Source: Guyanagaster necrorhizus
Lineage: Eukaryota; Basidiomycota; Agaricomycetes; Agaricales; Physalacriaceae
DNA length: 64,000 bases
Direction: 5' to 3'
Assembly (NCBI RefSeq): GCF_019112545.1
Contig: NW_025064910.1
Span: forward strand, 62,001 to 126,000
The notes under the pieces were generated by a model, which made no database searches, had not been told where the DNA came from, and was given only the letters and a program-made list of their open reading frames with translations. Of the stretch, positions 35,401 through 46,690 are shown piece after piece. Position 1 is the first letter of the stretch. Every line of letters starts with the position of its first letter. A program made the translations under genes and the position numbers.

Positions 35401-38400
35401 AGGCGAAGAAGCTCGAGTACATGCGTCACCGAGGCAGGCTGGTTCCCGAGAATGACGGCATCTGAAGGCCACATACGAGTTGTCGGATTGAAATGGCTGG
35501 GACAAACCAGACACCGACAAGAAGGAAGGGCATCTGCGTAGAACCGTTCGACAAGAAGCCGAGTAACACTGTCCTGCTGTGTCGTATTACCCGGCCACCA
35601 TATGTCATTATGCCCGAGCAATACCAGAAGGTTTTCAAGAAGTGTGAGATAGAGGGGCGGCGCTACAGTAGACAATATCCACCGATTGTATTGTGACTCA
35701 AGGTTGTCATAATCGTCAAATCGGATATGTCGTCTATCGGGTGTAAGGATGAATGACGCTGTGAGATGGCAGGGTAACGTGGAAGTCATGGGCAGCGGGA
35801 GCGTGGAGAAAAGATTGTGGCTACTAGGACTTCGTGCGGTAGTCCGTGCGGCAAGCCCTACGATGATAGGAGATCGCAAGCGATGGGGTTCCTTCAAAGG
35901 ATTGAATTCGGGGGGCAAGCTCGTGGCAGGAAGGGACGTCGTCACCACCATCCAGCGCTCTTGCACTGGTTCGACCTTTGGGGATGCATATCCAATGATG
36001 TAACGATTACGAATAGAACAGTTGCCGTCGGATGTCGTCGGGGAATCCGCCTTCACTTCTACTTTCCAACTGCTAATGACGCGACCTGACTTGTGCCGAT
36101 AGTATGTCGAGACACTTCTCATATTGGTAAACAACAGGGACTGCTGTGCCTGCTTCCAGTATGGCCGGACAATATAATCTCGAACATAGTCGGCAGTTTG
36201 CCCAACGTTCAAGATGGAGCAATCATTCAGATGAGAAGCATTTCGGAGTGGTAATCGAAAGAGGGTCTGACAAGAACGTGAGCTTTATTCGTGTCATAAA
36301 GGAATAATTTGTCTTACCCCGACATAAGAAGTGGTAGCTGATAACTTGAAGTCAAATAACCCGTCAAGCGCAGCGAGGTGGTCCGGGTACATCCTGATAA
36401 ACAAAGTCAGGGGTAATATCAATCTCAACTGCAAGATGCAGACCGTTGCATTTGCTGAAGGGGCAGGAGCAGTGAAGCCCAATCATCAAGTGGAAGGTGC
36501 GTCTTGGACGGATCCAGAAACAGAACCTTATCGCCGGAGACAATCATTGCCAGCTACAAAGGAATATCAGCAATAATACTCATAGGGCACAAGGTTAACA
36601 CCTACTTCCGTGAAATGGAACATAGAAAGAGCCCCCAAACCAAACTGTCCAATCGTACTTGTCTCACCTTCCTTCCCGCCCACTCCAGTTTTACAGATGC
36701 CTTCAAAATCCGCCTGCGTGAACATACTATTGTTGTAAACGATCAAGGATGAGCAGCGTTGGAATGGGGCCATAAGGGGTGAAAGCAAACGCTCGTACGG
36801 AGCATGACGATCATCAACCAAAATCTTGAACTCCGTGGCTCCTGCATCCGAAGCGTTTGCGAAGAACTCGGATAGCGTTTGCTGCTCAGTGTACTGCTTC
36901 AACACATTTCGAATGGTGGTCGTCAGCTTCTCGCCCATATCAATAGCCGGTTTCTTCAAGTGAAGGAATTTGAGGCCCAGTCTGCTCATATGGAGGCGCT
37001 TTGCTATCTGTTCATTCAACTGCGGATGTGCTAGTATTAAGTCTCCGGCCTCGATAAAGGCCCGATCACCTATGTCGTTGAAGTACACCTCACTAGCAGG
37101 ACGAAGTTGTCCAAACATGTCAGGAACGAGAATCTTCGAACGTTCCTCTTCAGTCAGACTGAGTGGGAGAGCTTTCAGTATCAAAAGAGCCTAAGGAAAT
37201 ATTAAGCTGAGGTAGAACTGGGTGTGAGGAAATGTACGGTACCATCTGGTACGGTACCATCTGCGTTTTGTCTGGACTAGCCGGATATTTGTGCAGATTA
37301 TTGAGCTCGGACACAAGAATATCAATCGAAGGCCCATAAATGAGTGTTAACGTTTTCCTCAGCTGTAGTAGGTAGAAACTTACCTCTCTGTACATCCCAT
37401 CTTCAGCAGAAACTCACGGATTTCAGGACGGTCTGCTAAAGCCAGAGGGACTTCATGGAATCCTGCTAAGGGAAGCGGAAGGAAGAAAACTGCGTGACTG
37501 GTGGTAGTAATATAACGAGAGTTTATCGGAATCCATGCACGATTATCAGTGATCCCCTTCAAAGTCGTAAGATCTTCCTCCGAGAGCACCCTTCGACTAA
37601 GCTCCTTTATTATGACTCTAAGCTTCTTGTAGGCGCCATTCGTGCCGCGTGCACTGATAACCAGGCTAAACTGCTGGGTCAAGGTGGCAAACGACAGTGG
37701 TTTATCCCAACCCAGTGCTAGCCGGAGAGAATGGGAGACGTTTATAGTCTCATCGATCAAAGGATACACCTCGTCAAACAGTTCCGAGCGGTGCAGACCG
37801 TGATCCAAGCATTCTTCGTGACTCAACATCCCTCGGTTAGTCGGTAGCCACTTTGCATCCACGGGTATCTCCAACTGGGTGCAGTCAAATCCAGACGTAA
37901 ATAAGAGGTCAACCAAGCGAATCGATAGCGTTTTGGCGTTCGTCAGATCAGAATCGCGTATCGAAGATATATGCTGTATTCTTTCAAGAATAATCTCCAT
38001 TGTCAGAGTTCCTCGAAGTATCCCTAGGAGCCTTAGCTGCTTCAAAACGAAGCCTGCTGAGTCATCCATCGATTTCGGAACACGATCACCACTGTCCGTA
38101 TACAGAGCCATCACCGGCGTCGTGGGATCAATTACATGCTCCGCTGACTGCAGGGAGCCGTCAATGACAGGTATAAACTTTGTTGTTTGGAGTATCTTCA
38201 ACAAACGAGGAGGCAAGCTATCGCGTCGCTGAACCATATCCTCGAGGAACGCATGCTGAAGGAACTTTGACTGTTCGCCGAAATGTTCTAGAGCGAGGGC
38301 TATAATGTCTATGTCAGAAAGCGGCACGCTGTTCTCCGAATCAATGTGGGACAATATGGCAAGGTCGATGTCCGACCCGTCGAGGTAGATGACGTCACCA

Positions 38401-41230
38401 GCGAGTGGAAGCAGTGAGGATATCGAAACCGTGACCCCGTAAACGGTGGCACCATCAGGAATACAACCAACAGCCTTTGTCGTGTTCGTCCTCGGGACCT
38501 TCAGCGGGATACCCAAAAACCTGGGTGTCTTTTCGGGTTTGATAAGGCCTCTCGAAGGGACAAGGATCGGAAAGATCGGTAATGATCGCAACTTGCGCCT
38601 TTGGCTAACACTGAGGCGTTCTGTACGGCAGAAATCGAGGATAGCAGGGATTAAGAAGCCCAGGATGATGGTAGCTGTTTGTTTGTCTATGCCGATGCCA
38701 GCAGAGAATCGTGTACGGTCAAGGAGCGAGTGGACGTCTGCGTCTGGGAGTCGCAGAGTACCAGATAACTCCTTGAGGGCATTCTGAGCAACCACTGAGA
38801 ATTTCGGGTGTAGAAATTTAATCTGCAGCAACTGAAGCGCAGACTGCGCCGACGCCTCCAAAGCTTCTCCGGAGAAGATCCCATCTCCAACAGGTTCTAG
38901 TGATCCATCCTTTGAGGGCAGAAGGTGGAACTGAGAAACCATTGGCAAAAGTTCTTCCTTCCTATTCCACTCTCCTAACCATTCCCAGAACTTCGATAAC
39001 CACAGAATGGTGGTCTCGTCGGAGGATTTCTCGGCAGTCGAAAAATCTATACCATATGGAGACATTCGCAGATAACTCACAACATGCTCGGGACAAAGAC
39101 GAGTCAGGTTGTAGCCGTCAGCGCCCTGTGAAAGCAGGAGCTCTCCAGCCGAGCTCGAAAGCCTGTCCAAAGGTATAGCTGAACGATCGAACCCTTGGAA
39201 CGTATTGAAATCAGCCTTCTCTAGTAGGACGTGAATGTTTGGTGCGTTAAGTTGGAGAGTAGCATATTTTCCGCTGACTAATGGGATAATGGGAAGGCCA
39301 AGGATGAGCGCAAGACGCTTCATCGATATGAGGTACTCCAAAATGGCCAGGGAAGCGGTAGTATCCGAGGCGCCGAGCTGTTCCAGCTCAAATCTATGAT
39401 ACTGTAAAATATAAATCCTAGATGAATAACATGACAGCATAAGATAGAAGCGACTTACGAGTAACCCAGCATGTGCAATGTCCGGAGTTAATGCTGTATG
39501 ATTGATATCCGCTTTCATGATATATTCAGGGGGCTGTATGATCTTCAGTCCTGCATCAACTAAGGCCTGCAGGGCCTTGACATCGATTGCACTGCCTGCG
39601 ACGATGACAGACCGGAGATCCTGGAAGGCCGCAACTTCCGTATTCCAAGCTTTGCTCTTAGGGCTACGCAGTACGAGTGGCCAGACCAATGCGCCTGAAG
39701 ATACAACGGCGGAGAGGAGATTGTGAGGTAGATCTTGCCAATACGTGCTATCACCCGTTTCCACGATCGGTTGAGCAGCCGGCCAAGCTCGGTAGATCTC
39801 GTTGAGCCCATCTTGTTTAATAAGTACAGGGAAAAGTGCAGCCCAAGCCTTAGGAAGGTACTTGTCAAAGAGTAACTGATTCCATTCGACAAGGACACTG
39901 TCATCGCTTCCACGAACAATTCCAATTTCCATCTTGTTGGTGAGATTCTGCCTCGACTGCGTCAGCGCGAAGAGTCCATGGACATGACATGGGAATCCGG
40001 TACGTATAGGGAGTGGGAGGTAGGTGAAAAGACGACCGGATGTCTGCTCGGCCGTCAGGATGGACATGGGGACAGCGAGTGATATCGACGGGACCAGCTT
40101 GTGTTTCGACAGCACAGGACGTGCGTTCCGTCCCAATCTATACGATATCAATGACGCCGGTTCGGCTTGATCAAATGAAGATTGAAGGATGCGCCAGATT
40201 ATGGTATCATTCCGGGACGAAGACGTGATGTTGATGGTCTGTATCAAAGTAGTGTGGCTGCCATCCTTTTCCCACTGAGAAGGCAATCGCTTGGATGTGG
40301 ACACGCCGGCGAGAAAGGTTCGAACTCCCTGTTCATCAATCTCGTGTATCTCGATCTTGGAGACGTGCTTGAGAAAGAGAAGTGAAACGCCGAGTTCCTC
40401 TTCAATGAAGTCACGAAAGAGAGTACGTATTTCTCCAGAAGTGACGACTTTGTTGCTGATGCTGCTCTGGGATTGAGGGGTACGAAGGGGAAGTCGAATT
40501 ACAGAGCCCAGGAAGGGCGTTCGGGAGGCGCCTGGAGGTAGAAAGAAGTCGAAGCAGGTTAGGTGGTCAGCGTATGAGTCTCCGAGCTCGACAAAGTTGA
40601 ATTTGGTCCCGCCGGACTCGCTGAAGTGGTGATGAGGATCCAGGACAGCAAGCGATGTACCAGAAAGGATTTGTGGGTGGTCCGTTATCTGAGGAAGGGT
40701 TGGAAAGTGAAAGGAAGTAAGAAAGGAACAACGTACGTGATAACAGGACCGAAATCCAATACCATACTTTCCAATCTTCCTGGGAGACGATAAGAAATCA
40801 AGGGACAACCTGAAATGAAAGGACTGACGTGTTATCGGCCTTCTTTGAAGACTTGTGGATACTTTGCAGCGCTTCCCAATCTTCCTGGGTGAAGAGAGCA
40901 TCATTATACGCGAGAAGAGATGGTCCTTGGGTGCCGGCCAACTTGTCATGAAATAGGGCGCCAGTCGAATGCGTTCTTGAATCCAGTACAAAGATCTGTC
41001 GTTGCTGTTGAGTACTTGATAGTTAGAACGAATGCTGTACCGACCTGCTTCGAAGCCCTGGCATCATCAGAGTTCTGAATCAATTCTCGAAAGAGACCGA
41101 TGGAGAAAGGGTATGTGCCAAGGATTGCTGCTATGGTGTCGGTGGGGAGAGCGTACTGAGAAAATATGGTGTAAGTGAAGGTCTAGTTTGATTTTTAAAG
41201 TGTCTGTACCTCGCCAAATGACTCTGCCAT
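32464..41230 (-). CDS. Sacsin-like protein: two HSP90-type ATPase blocks and C-terminal BTB
   Basis: Large minus-strand gene with about 14 exons, roughly 2,700 residues. Start ATG 41228-41230 (MAESFGE, then an intron). Block 1: N-box ELIQNSDDARA, then IGKYGIGFRSCYH and VITDHPQILSG, the pattern of the sacsin-repeat (SIRPT) GHKL ATPase, followed by a long low-similarity region. Block 2 near 37190-36290: EFFANASDAGATEFKILVDD, TIGQFGLGALSMFHF and IVSGDKVLFLDPSK. Exon 36266-33672 continues it. The end carries a BTB/POZ domain (DVVFVTEDGQRFAAHRSFLS, then DFIYTGSAPDLDDIGLSVLL) and a basic tail; stop 32464-32466. Clear exons: 41230-41210, 41155-41045, 40995-40829, 40779-40737, 40688-39459, 39401-37384, 37190-36606, 36266-33672, 33620-33026, 32970-32806, 32765-32464. 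The junction at 36425-36490 is unresolved. Known family: vertebrate sacsin is a chaperone-like giant with three such repeats; here a role in protein quality control is inference. Confidence 0.82.
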
Positions 41231-41451
41231 GGGTAAGAAGAGAAGGGAGGTGGTTGGCGCAATGGCCTGTTATCGTCACTCCTTTATTTTGATTCGGTGC
41301 CGGTCATGTTTCAGAGGTCAAGTGTAGATCCGTACCAATTTCCAGTTCCATTCCTATGCTGGAGGCGCTGAACAGGCTTGACGGCAAGCCCAATTTGGGC
41401 AACCTTCCGAAGGCCGCCACATGGCACAGGCTCTCTCAGCCTCTTACTGCC
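41231..41451. promoter_or_regulatory. Shared intergenic promoter between sacsin-like and DnaJ genes
   Basis: Only about 220 bases (125 if the upstream ATG 41356 is used) separate the two divergent start codons. There is no room for separate promoters, so common regulation is likely. I see no clear TATA box. Confidence 0.55.
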
Positions 41452-43105
41452 ATGTCCGTCTATCCTGTTCTTCCTTCCAGGCCCCTATTGCCTCACATCC
41501 AAATGGTCTGCCGGAAGTGCAGCGCACATCTTGAATTTCCTGTCCCTACCCCTCAGCCACGACCAGGAATCCTTCTACAGATCCGATGTTTTTCATGTCA
41601 AACGATACTATCCTATGTATTCTACCCCACTCAAGCAGCCCTGAATACCCCGCCATCAACCACTAACTCTAGACCCTCATCTACCCAACCTTCCGCTAGG
41701 AAAGGCAGAAAAATTGGAACCCAGGAACGCCCGTTAGAAACCGGATATTATGATACATTGGGTGTCGCGGTGACTGCTACGACGGATGATATCAAGAAAG
41801 CTTATCGTGCGTCACCCTATTCCCCTTTAATGTGCCTAATCTTCTTCCAGGACGTCTTGCTATCAAGCATCATCCCGACAAGAACCCAGATGATCCTAAT
41901 GCCGAGGAGCGTTTTAAACAAATTGCTATTGCCTATCAAACCCTTTCTGACGATCAAGTACGGCGTCTTTTTAAAATCTTACTCTTATTTGTCTGACGTT
42001 TTCCTCCAGTTGCGGAAAAAGTACAACGAGTTCGGTCCGAAGGAGAGTGCTCCAGAGGGAGGCTACGTCGACCCAGAAGAGGTGTTCGGCGCTATATTTG
42101 GCGGTGATCGCTTCACCCCGATTATTGGCCAAATCAGTCTGGCCAGAGATATGAAGACCGCGTTGCAGGAAGCAGAAGAAGCGGAAGGAAATGAATTAAA
42201 GGACTCCAAAGGGAGGCCAATATTGAGTGAGGAAGAAAAGGCGAAGAAGGAAGCGAGGGATAAAAAGAAGGCTTCAGAGGTGAGCCCTTTTATTGCTAAC
42301 GATGGTCATTCTCAGTTTCTTCAATTCTAGAAAGCAGCACAGAGAGCGGAACGGGTCCAGAAGTTGGTCGAAAACCTGGAGCGCAAGTTGGCCATCTTCA
42401 CAGAATCTGCTACTGGCCCCAATGACACCGATGTCACGCGAAGCTGGCGGACAATCTGCCAACTCGAGGCCGAAGAGCTCAAAGGAGAATCCTACGGCGT
42501 CGAGCTTCTTCAAGCTATCGGATTTGTTTATGCGTCCAAGGCAAAACATCATTTGGCAACCAATCAAACTTTTCTTGGCGTCGGTGGATGGCTGCATAAT
42601 GTTCAAGGAAAATACCATGTATTCAGCGAGACGTGAGGCTCTTCCTTTCTCTGTCTCCCACTATTAATGATTTGTTGCTTTGCAGTGTATCTACGCTTCG
42701 CTCCGCGATAGAGCTCAAGACCGTCTTCGACCAAATACAAGCCGCCGAAAAGGCGGGAAATTTAAGCGTGGAAGAGAAGCGGAAGCTGGAGGAACAGGCC
42801 GCGGAGAAAGGGCTGCAGGCTCTGTTCAAGGTGATCACTCCCATGTCTTCCGATATTGTCCATCAATTCACTTAACTTGATAGGGCACGAAACTCGAAAT
42901 TGAGTCGGTCCTTCGGGAAACATGTGATCGCGTCTTGGAAGATCCCAACATCTCACAGGACAAGGCGCAAATGCGTGCCGTTGCGATGCAGATCCTCGGA
43001 GAGGTGTATATGTCGGTGAGGAAGGAGAATGGACAAGGTCAGCTGGACGAGGGTGAGTACGTAAGGGTCGATACAAAAAGCAGTCGAGCCAGAGAAGGAC
43101 GATGA
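41452..43105 (+). CDS. DnaJ co-chaperone with DnaJ-X domain (Caj1/Djp1-like)
   Basis: Hsp40-type protein that stimulates Hsp70 ATPase. Start taken at ATG 41452 ([13 protein letters not shown]); ATG 41356 is in frame and would add 32 residues. The N-terminus has two CxxC pairs (CRKC, CFSC), a likely zinc ribbon. The J domain ([20 protein letters not shown], then [10 protein letters not shown] with the HPD signature) crosses an intron. The DnaJ-X region includes [38 protein letters not shown] and [12 protein letters not shown]. Exons about 41452-41806, 41851-41957, 42010-42279, 42331-42632, 42686-42830, 42884-43105; a last intron giving a more acidic tail ([10 protein letters not shown]) is possible. 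It is divergently paired with the sacsin-like gene. Confidence 0.88.
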
Positions 43106-43585
43106 GTCGGATGACAGACGATGTTGCATCTCGTATTCCATGCATACAATCATTGTAATTCTAGTCACGTCAGGCCCCAGGTAGTGTATAGTGTATAGTA
43201 GCATTCAGGTATCGTAGATTCAATATATCTTGTTGCGCACAGCTAAAGGTTTCTCTAGGCGAAACTTGGTAAATGCCCATCCTTCGACGTACAGTGTCTC
43301 ACCGAGAAAAATGCAAGGCTTTCGATATCCGAGTCCTGCTTCTACCGATAGAACATGCGGTCCAAAAATACGGGTCTCCAGCTCTAACTGTGCCATGGAA
43401 GAGCAGCAACTCAATGAACGCGAGCTTTCACCGACATCCACGCGCATAACCCTGACTCTTCTGCAGCTATTTTTCCGGTGGACGGCTTGTGCTGTATCTT
43501 GCGGGCCGTGGTCGTTTGGACTTCTCTGGAGAAACGCATAAAAGATTCATGTCCAACTCAGACCCTTGCCGTTAAGCGAATATCA

Positions 43586-44465
43586 ATGGTTATCTTTTCT
43601 TCTGTAATTCTTGCGGCTCTTTTTGGCTCCTTGCTCGCTCATGGAGTCGTTACTGACCCTTCACCACGAGTGGTAGGCTCTGCAATATTCGTCTGCGTCT
43701 TAATGGGCTTTGTAGGTCGGTGGTGCTAATCTAGCAGCTTGCGGCGCGGCTGTGTACAAGGTTCTCAAATCTGGTAAAGCACTCTTATTATGCGTTTTCT
43801 GTCTGACTGGTTAATTGGCGCTTTTAGACAAATACGGACCGGCATGGCAATCCGTCTGCCTCACTGCGCGCTGTTAACTCGTTTAAGTAGGTCGAAAATG
43901 CTGCTGCTAAGATCGACTCTGACTACAACGCTACTGCCTGTTACCTGTTCTTCTGCCGTGGCTACCAGGTAAGCCAATACCAATACCCATAGCGTTTCGA
44001 AGTTGACTGATTTGCATCCTTCCAGTACGAAGACAACGTAGACAGTACTCGAGTTTACGCCACTGGACAGGTTGTTCCTTTTGCGGTGGATATCGAGGCC
44101 CATCACACCGGATATGCGGTTGGTGTTTCCATGCCTTCCATCTAGGTCGTCTGTTCACAGTAATCCCAGAATGTTTCCGTAGTGAACTTGGCTACTCAAA
44201 CGCCGATCGCACGCCTCTTTACGTGGGATGTGTATGCCAACGACTCGCTTGGTCCGTCCCAGTGGCCCAAGAACGAAAGTAAGTCTGATCGCTCATTCCC
44301 CCCCTGGACAGAAGATAATAACGATGTATAGGTTCCTTCAATGTCACTATCCCAGACCTAGGAGACACTTGCACCACTGCTAGCGCCTGCGCGATCCAGT
44401 GGTGGTGGTATGCGACAAAGAACGTCCAGACTTTTGAGAGTTGTGTTGATTTCGCCACCGCGTAG
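43586..44465 (+). CDS. Secreted LPMO-like (chitin-binding type 4-like) protein
   Basis: Signal peptide MVIFSSVILAALFGSLLA is followed directly by His (HGVVTDPSPRVVG). An exposed N-terminal His after cleavage is the first ligand of the copper histidine brace in lytic polysaccharide monooxygenases. Spliced sequence continues with AACGAAVYKVLKSDKYGP, CYLFFCRGYQYEDN, VDIEAHHTGYA (a candidate second His), LFTWDVYANDSLGPSQWP and a cysteine-rich end (CAIQWWWYATKNVQTFESC), stop 44463-44465. About seven short exons, the first three being 43586-43672, 43716-43773 and 43828 onward. One intron near 43842-43891 has either a GC donor or a 37-base GT intron. I cannot assign the AA family; copper binding and substrate are inference. 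Confidence 0.7.
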
Positions 44466-44739
44466 TTATTTTTCCCGTTATGCACCCTCACATTTTCACT
44501 CGGTACGTCGTACAAATATTGTTTCAGCAGTCACCCGCTAGTCATTGGGTCTAGCAATTGAGAACATAGGTCGACAGAAGTTCGTATCCTAGGTACCACC
44601 GTACCTACATCTCAGAGAGGAACAATATGAGGCAGTCATAAAAATTCATTTCAACGTTGTTTCAACGTGTTCGGAGATATAACACCCGCACGTGCCCTTG
44701 TTCTAATATCTTCTATGCCTGTCCTTTTCTTCCTTTGCT

Positions 44740-45130
44740 ATGTCTGGCATTCTCGACGAATCTGTTACTTCTATATTTCTTGAGGCTAACGGAGGCTCAG
44801 TCCAGAGGTCATGTATCGACGTGGAATGTCCCATAAGAGCCATTCAATCGGAAGTTGATCCCGAGGTGAAGTCCTTTGGAGTAGACTTTGTCAAGCAGTG
44901 CGCTACTTCCTTGCCTTTTTCTTCTTGACCTCGTATAGTGGATTTTAAAATGACTAGGGAAGAAACTGGCTGGGCGACATGATAATGAGCAGACGTCTGC
45001 GTATCGCCAGCTGATGCAAACACCACAATAAGGAACTGGATGGCTGCGTAAGTCACACGGAAATCTTCTACGAACAAGGTCACTTACTCCGCGTAGTGAG
45101 ACCAACATTTATGTTCGTACTTGAGTGGTT
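44740..45130 (+). pseudogene. Unrecognised gene or fragment, inverted relative of 31658-32250
   Basis: ATG 44740 opens MSGILDESVTSIFLEANGGS and AIQSEVDPEVKSFGVDFVKQ. Then come a stop or intron and a second segment with KLAGRHDNEQTSAYRQ before a GTAAGT donor near 45050. The minus-strand copy at 31658-32250 shares exon order and splice sites. No known domain. The first exon ends in TGA where the other copy is open, so this copy is probably decayed unless spliced. Confidence 0.45.
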
Positions 45131-45439
45131 GCGTCATCTTGTGTCTTGAACCATAGTGTGCTATAGAATTCGGCCATATCCTGCTGCCATGGCGATCAAA
45201 TTATTCCCTGATGTGAGAAGGAAGAAGGGGGAGGAACGGAAATATCCATTCCTGAGCCCTTAACACGATTAAGAGCGAGCACATTCATATGCACACATTA
45301 TTATCGCGTGTGTCAGGGGAGATTGGATACCCCGGACCGCTCCAAGCCTTGAAGTCGATGTTGATGCATTCAACCCCAGTGAGTGTCACTCAATGGATAA
45401 TCAGTGTACGGTGTCGTTACATGCATAATAACTTTTTTT

Positions 45440-46400
45440 TCCAGAATCCTTAGCCGGTCTTGAAAAGGTAATTGGGATAGGGTCTCTCGGATACGTTTTT
45501 GCTAACCTTTATGCCCCAACGACCACTGTTATCTCAGTTAAAGGCATCTTTGACCGTACGACACTCGAAGTTTCACAAAGAGAGCTCCATATAATCCTAG
45601 GTCATTCTCACCCGAACCTCGTTCGTGTCTTTTGTAAGTTTGACTTTGGAAAGCCATTAGTATACACTAACAGCATTCCCAGACTATCGTCACTTCAAGG
45701 GGCCGAACCAATTCAGACTTTATATGGAATATGTAACTGGAGGCACTATTGAGGCTCTCGCTCTATCCCTTGGACCTCTTCCTGAGATGGAGGTGGCTGC
45801 AGTGACAGACCAAGTTCTCCAAGGGCTCGATTTCCTCCACTCGAAATCCATTGTCCACCTGGATATCAAAGGGACCAACCTTCCCATATCTCTAGAAGGT
45901 TGCGTGAAAATTTGTGAACTCGGATCTGCCCGGCCGCTAGAGAATAGCTACCTATATTCATGTTTTTGTGTTTTACTTGCTCACGCTTGACGTTGAACAT
46001 TCGACCAGACATCTCGGACATGCGCTTTGTTGGGTGGCCTCCGAAGTTATCGAGCAGAATGGACATGATATTCGTGCGGATGTGTGGAGTCTTGGGATGG
46101 TCATACTGGAGATGCTGTCAGGCGGCCATCCGTGGACGAAGGTGAAAAGGCGCATGCTTGACAATGTGCACGTTGTATGTATGTTACTGCCAAATTTCCT
46201 CATGCTGACGATATCATACTTAGATTATGGCATTGGAAATTCCCCAGCTATCCGATGATATACGAGATTCTCCGGAGCTAAATGTTCTGCTGAAGCGAAT
46301 ATTCGTACCTGCTAAAGATAGGTCTTACTCGTGGGACATTATTAAGGATCCTTGGTTAGTGGTCATGGCGATGGGGGCTCGTAAACACGTAGCGCACTAA
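45440..46400 (+). pseudogene. Ser/Thr protein kinase of STE11 (MAPKKK) type, catalytically degenerate
   Basis: Spliced plus-strand segments show a glycine loop (GIGSLGYVFA), a lysine (VISVKG), a hinge (YMEYVTGGTIEALAL), the catalytic loop (IVHLDIKGTN, with Leu for the usual Arg), ELGSA where DFG/DLG is expected, an APE-like ASEVIEQNG and helix F (DIRADVWSLGMVILEMLSGG), ending WDIIKDPW and a stop at 46398-46400. Introns lie near 45635-45682 and 46175-46223. Loss of the metal-binding Asp suggests a pseudokinase or pseudogene. The first exon before 45440 is not clear. Confidence 0.6.
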
Positions 46401-46439
46401 AAGGCATGCTCCTCATTGAATTTCTTGTAGACCAATGCT

Positions 46440-46690
46440 ATGTCTTACTCAAACACTCTGGATGATCGTGACATCGCCATCCTTTCTACCGCGAATAGAA
46501 GTTCAGGTGCGTTGTTCATGGAAGACGTGGATCGCCTTAGTGCCGCTATCTCTGCTGAAAGTGACGCTCAGCTGAAGTCCGATGGGAATGACTTTTGCAG
46601 GGTGTTGCGTTATCGCTCGTTCGCAACTGATTTCACAACTCGTTGACTGATTACAGGAAAACCTACTTACCAGTCAGAAGAGGTCAGCCA
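46440..46690 (+). pseudogene. Third member of the ANGGS-type N-terminal exon family (fragment)
   Basis: ATG 46440 opens MSYSNTLDDRDIAILSTANR, then AISAESDAQLKSDGNDF, which aligns with SIFLEANGGS and AIQSEVDPEVKSFGVDF at 44740. The frame ends at 46646 after a possible intron. It lies 40 bases after the kinase stop. Function unknown. Confidence 0.35.

Noticed and set aside
37494..41000. Many plus-strand frames opposite the sacsin-like exons
   Set aside because: They are shadows of the minus-strand coding exons, with no start context or domain.
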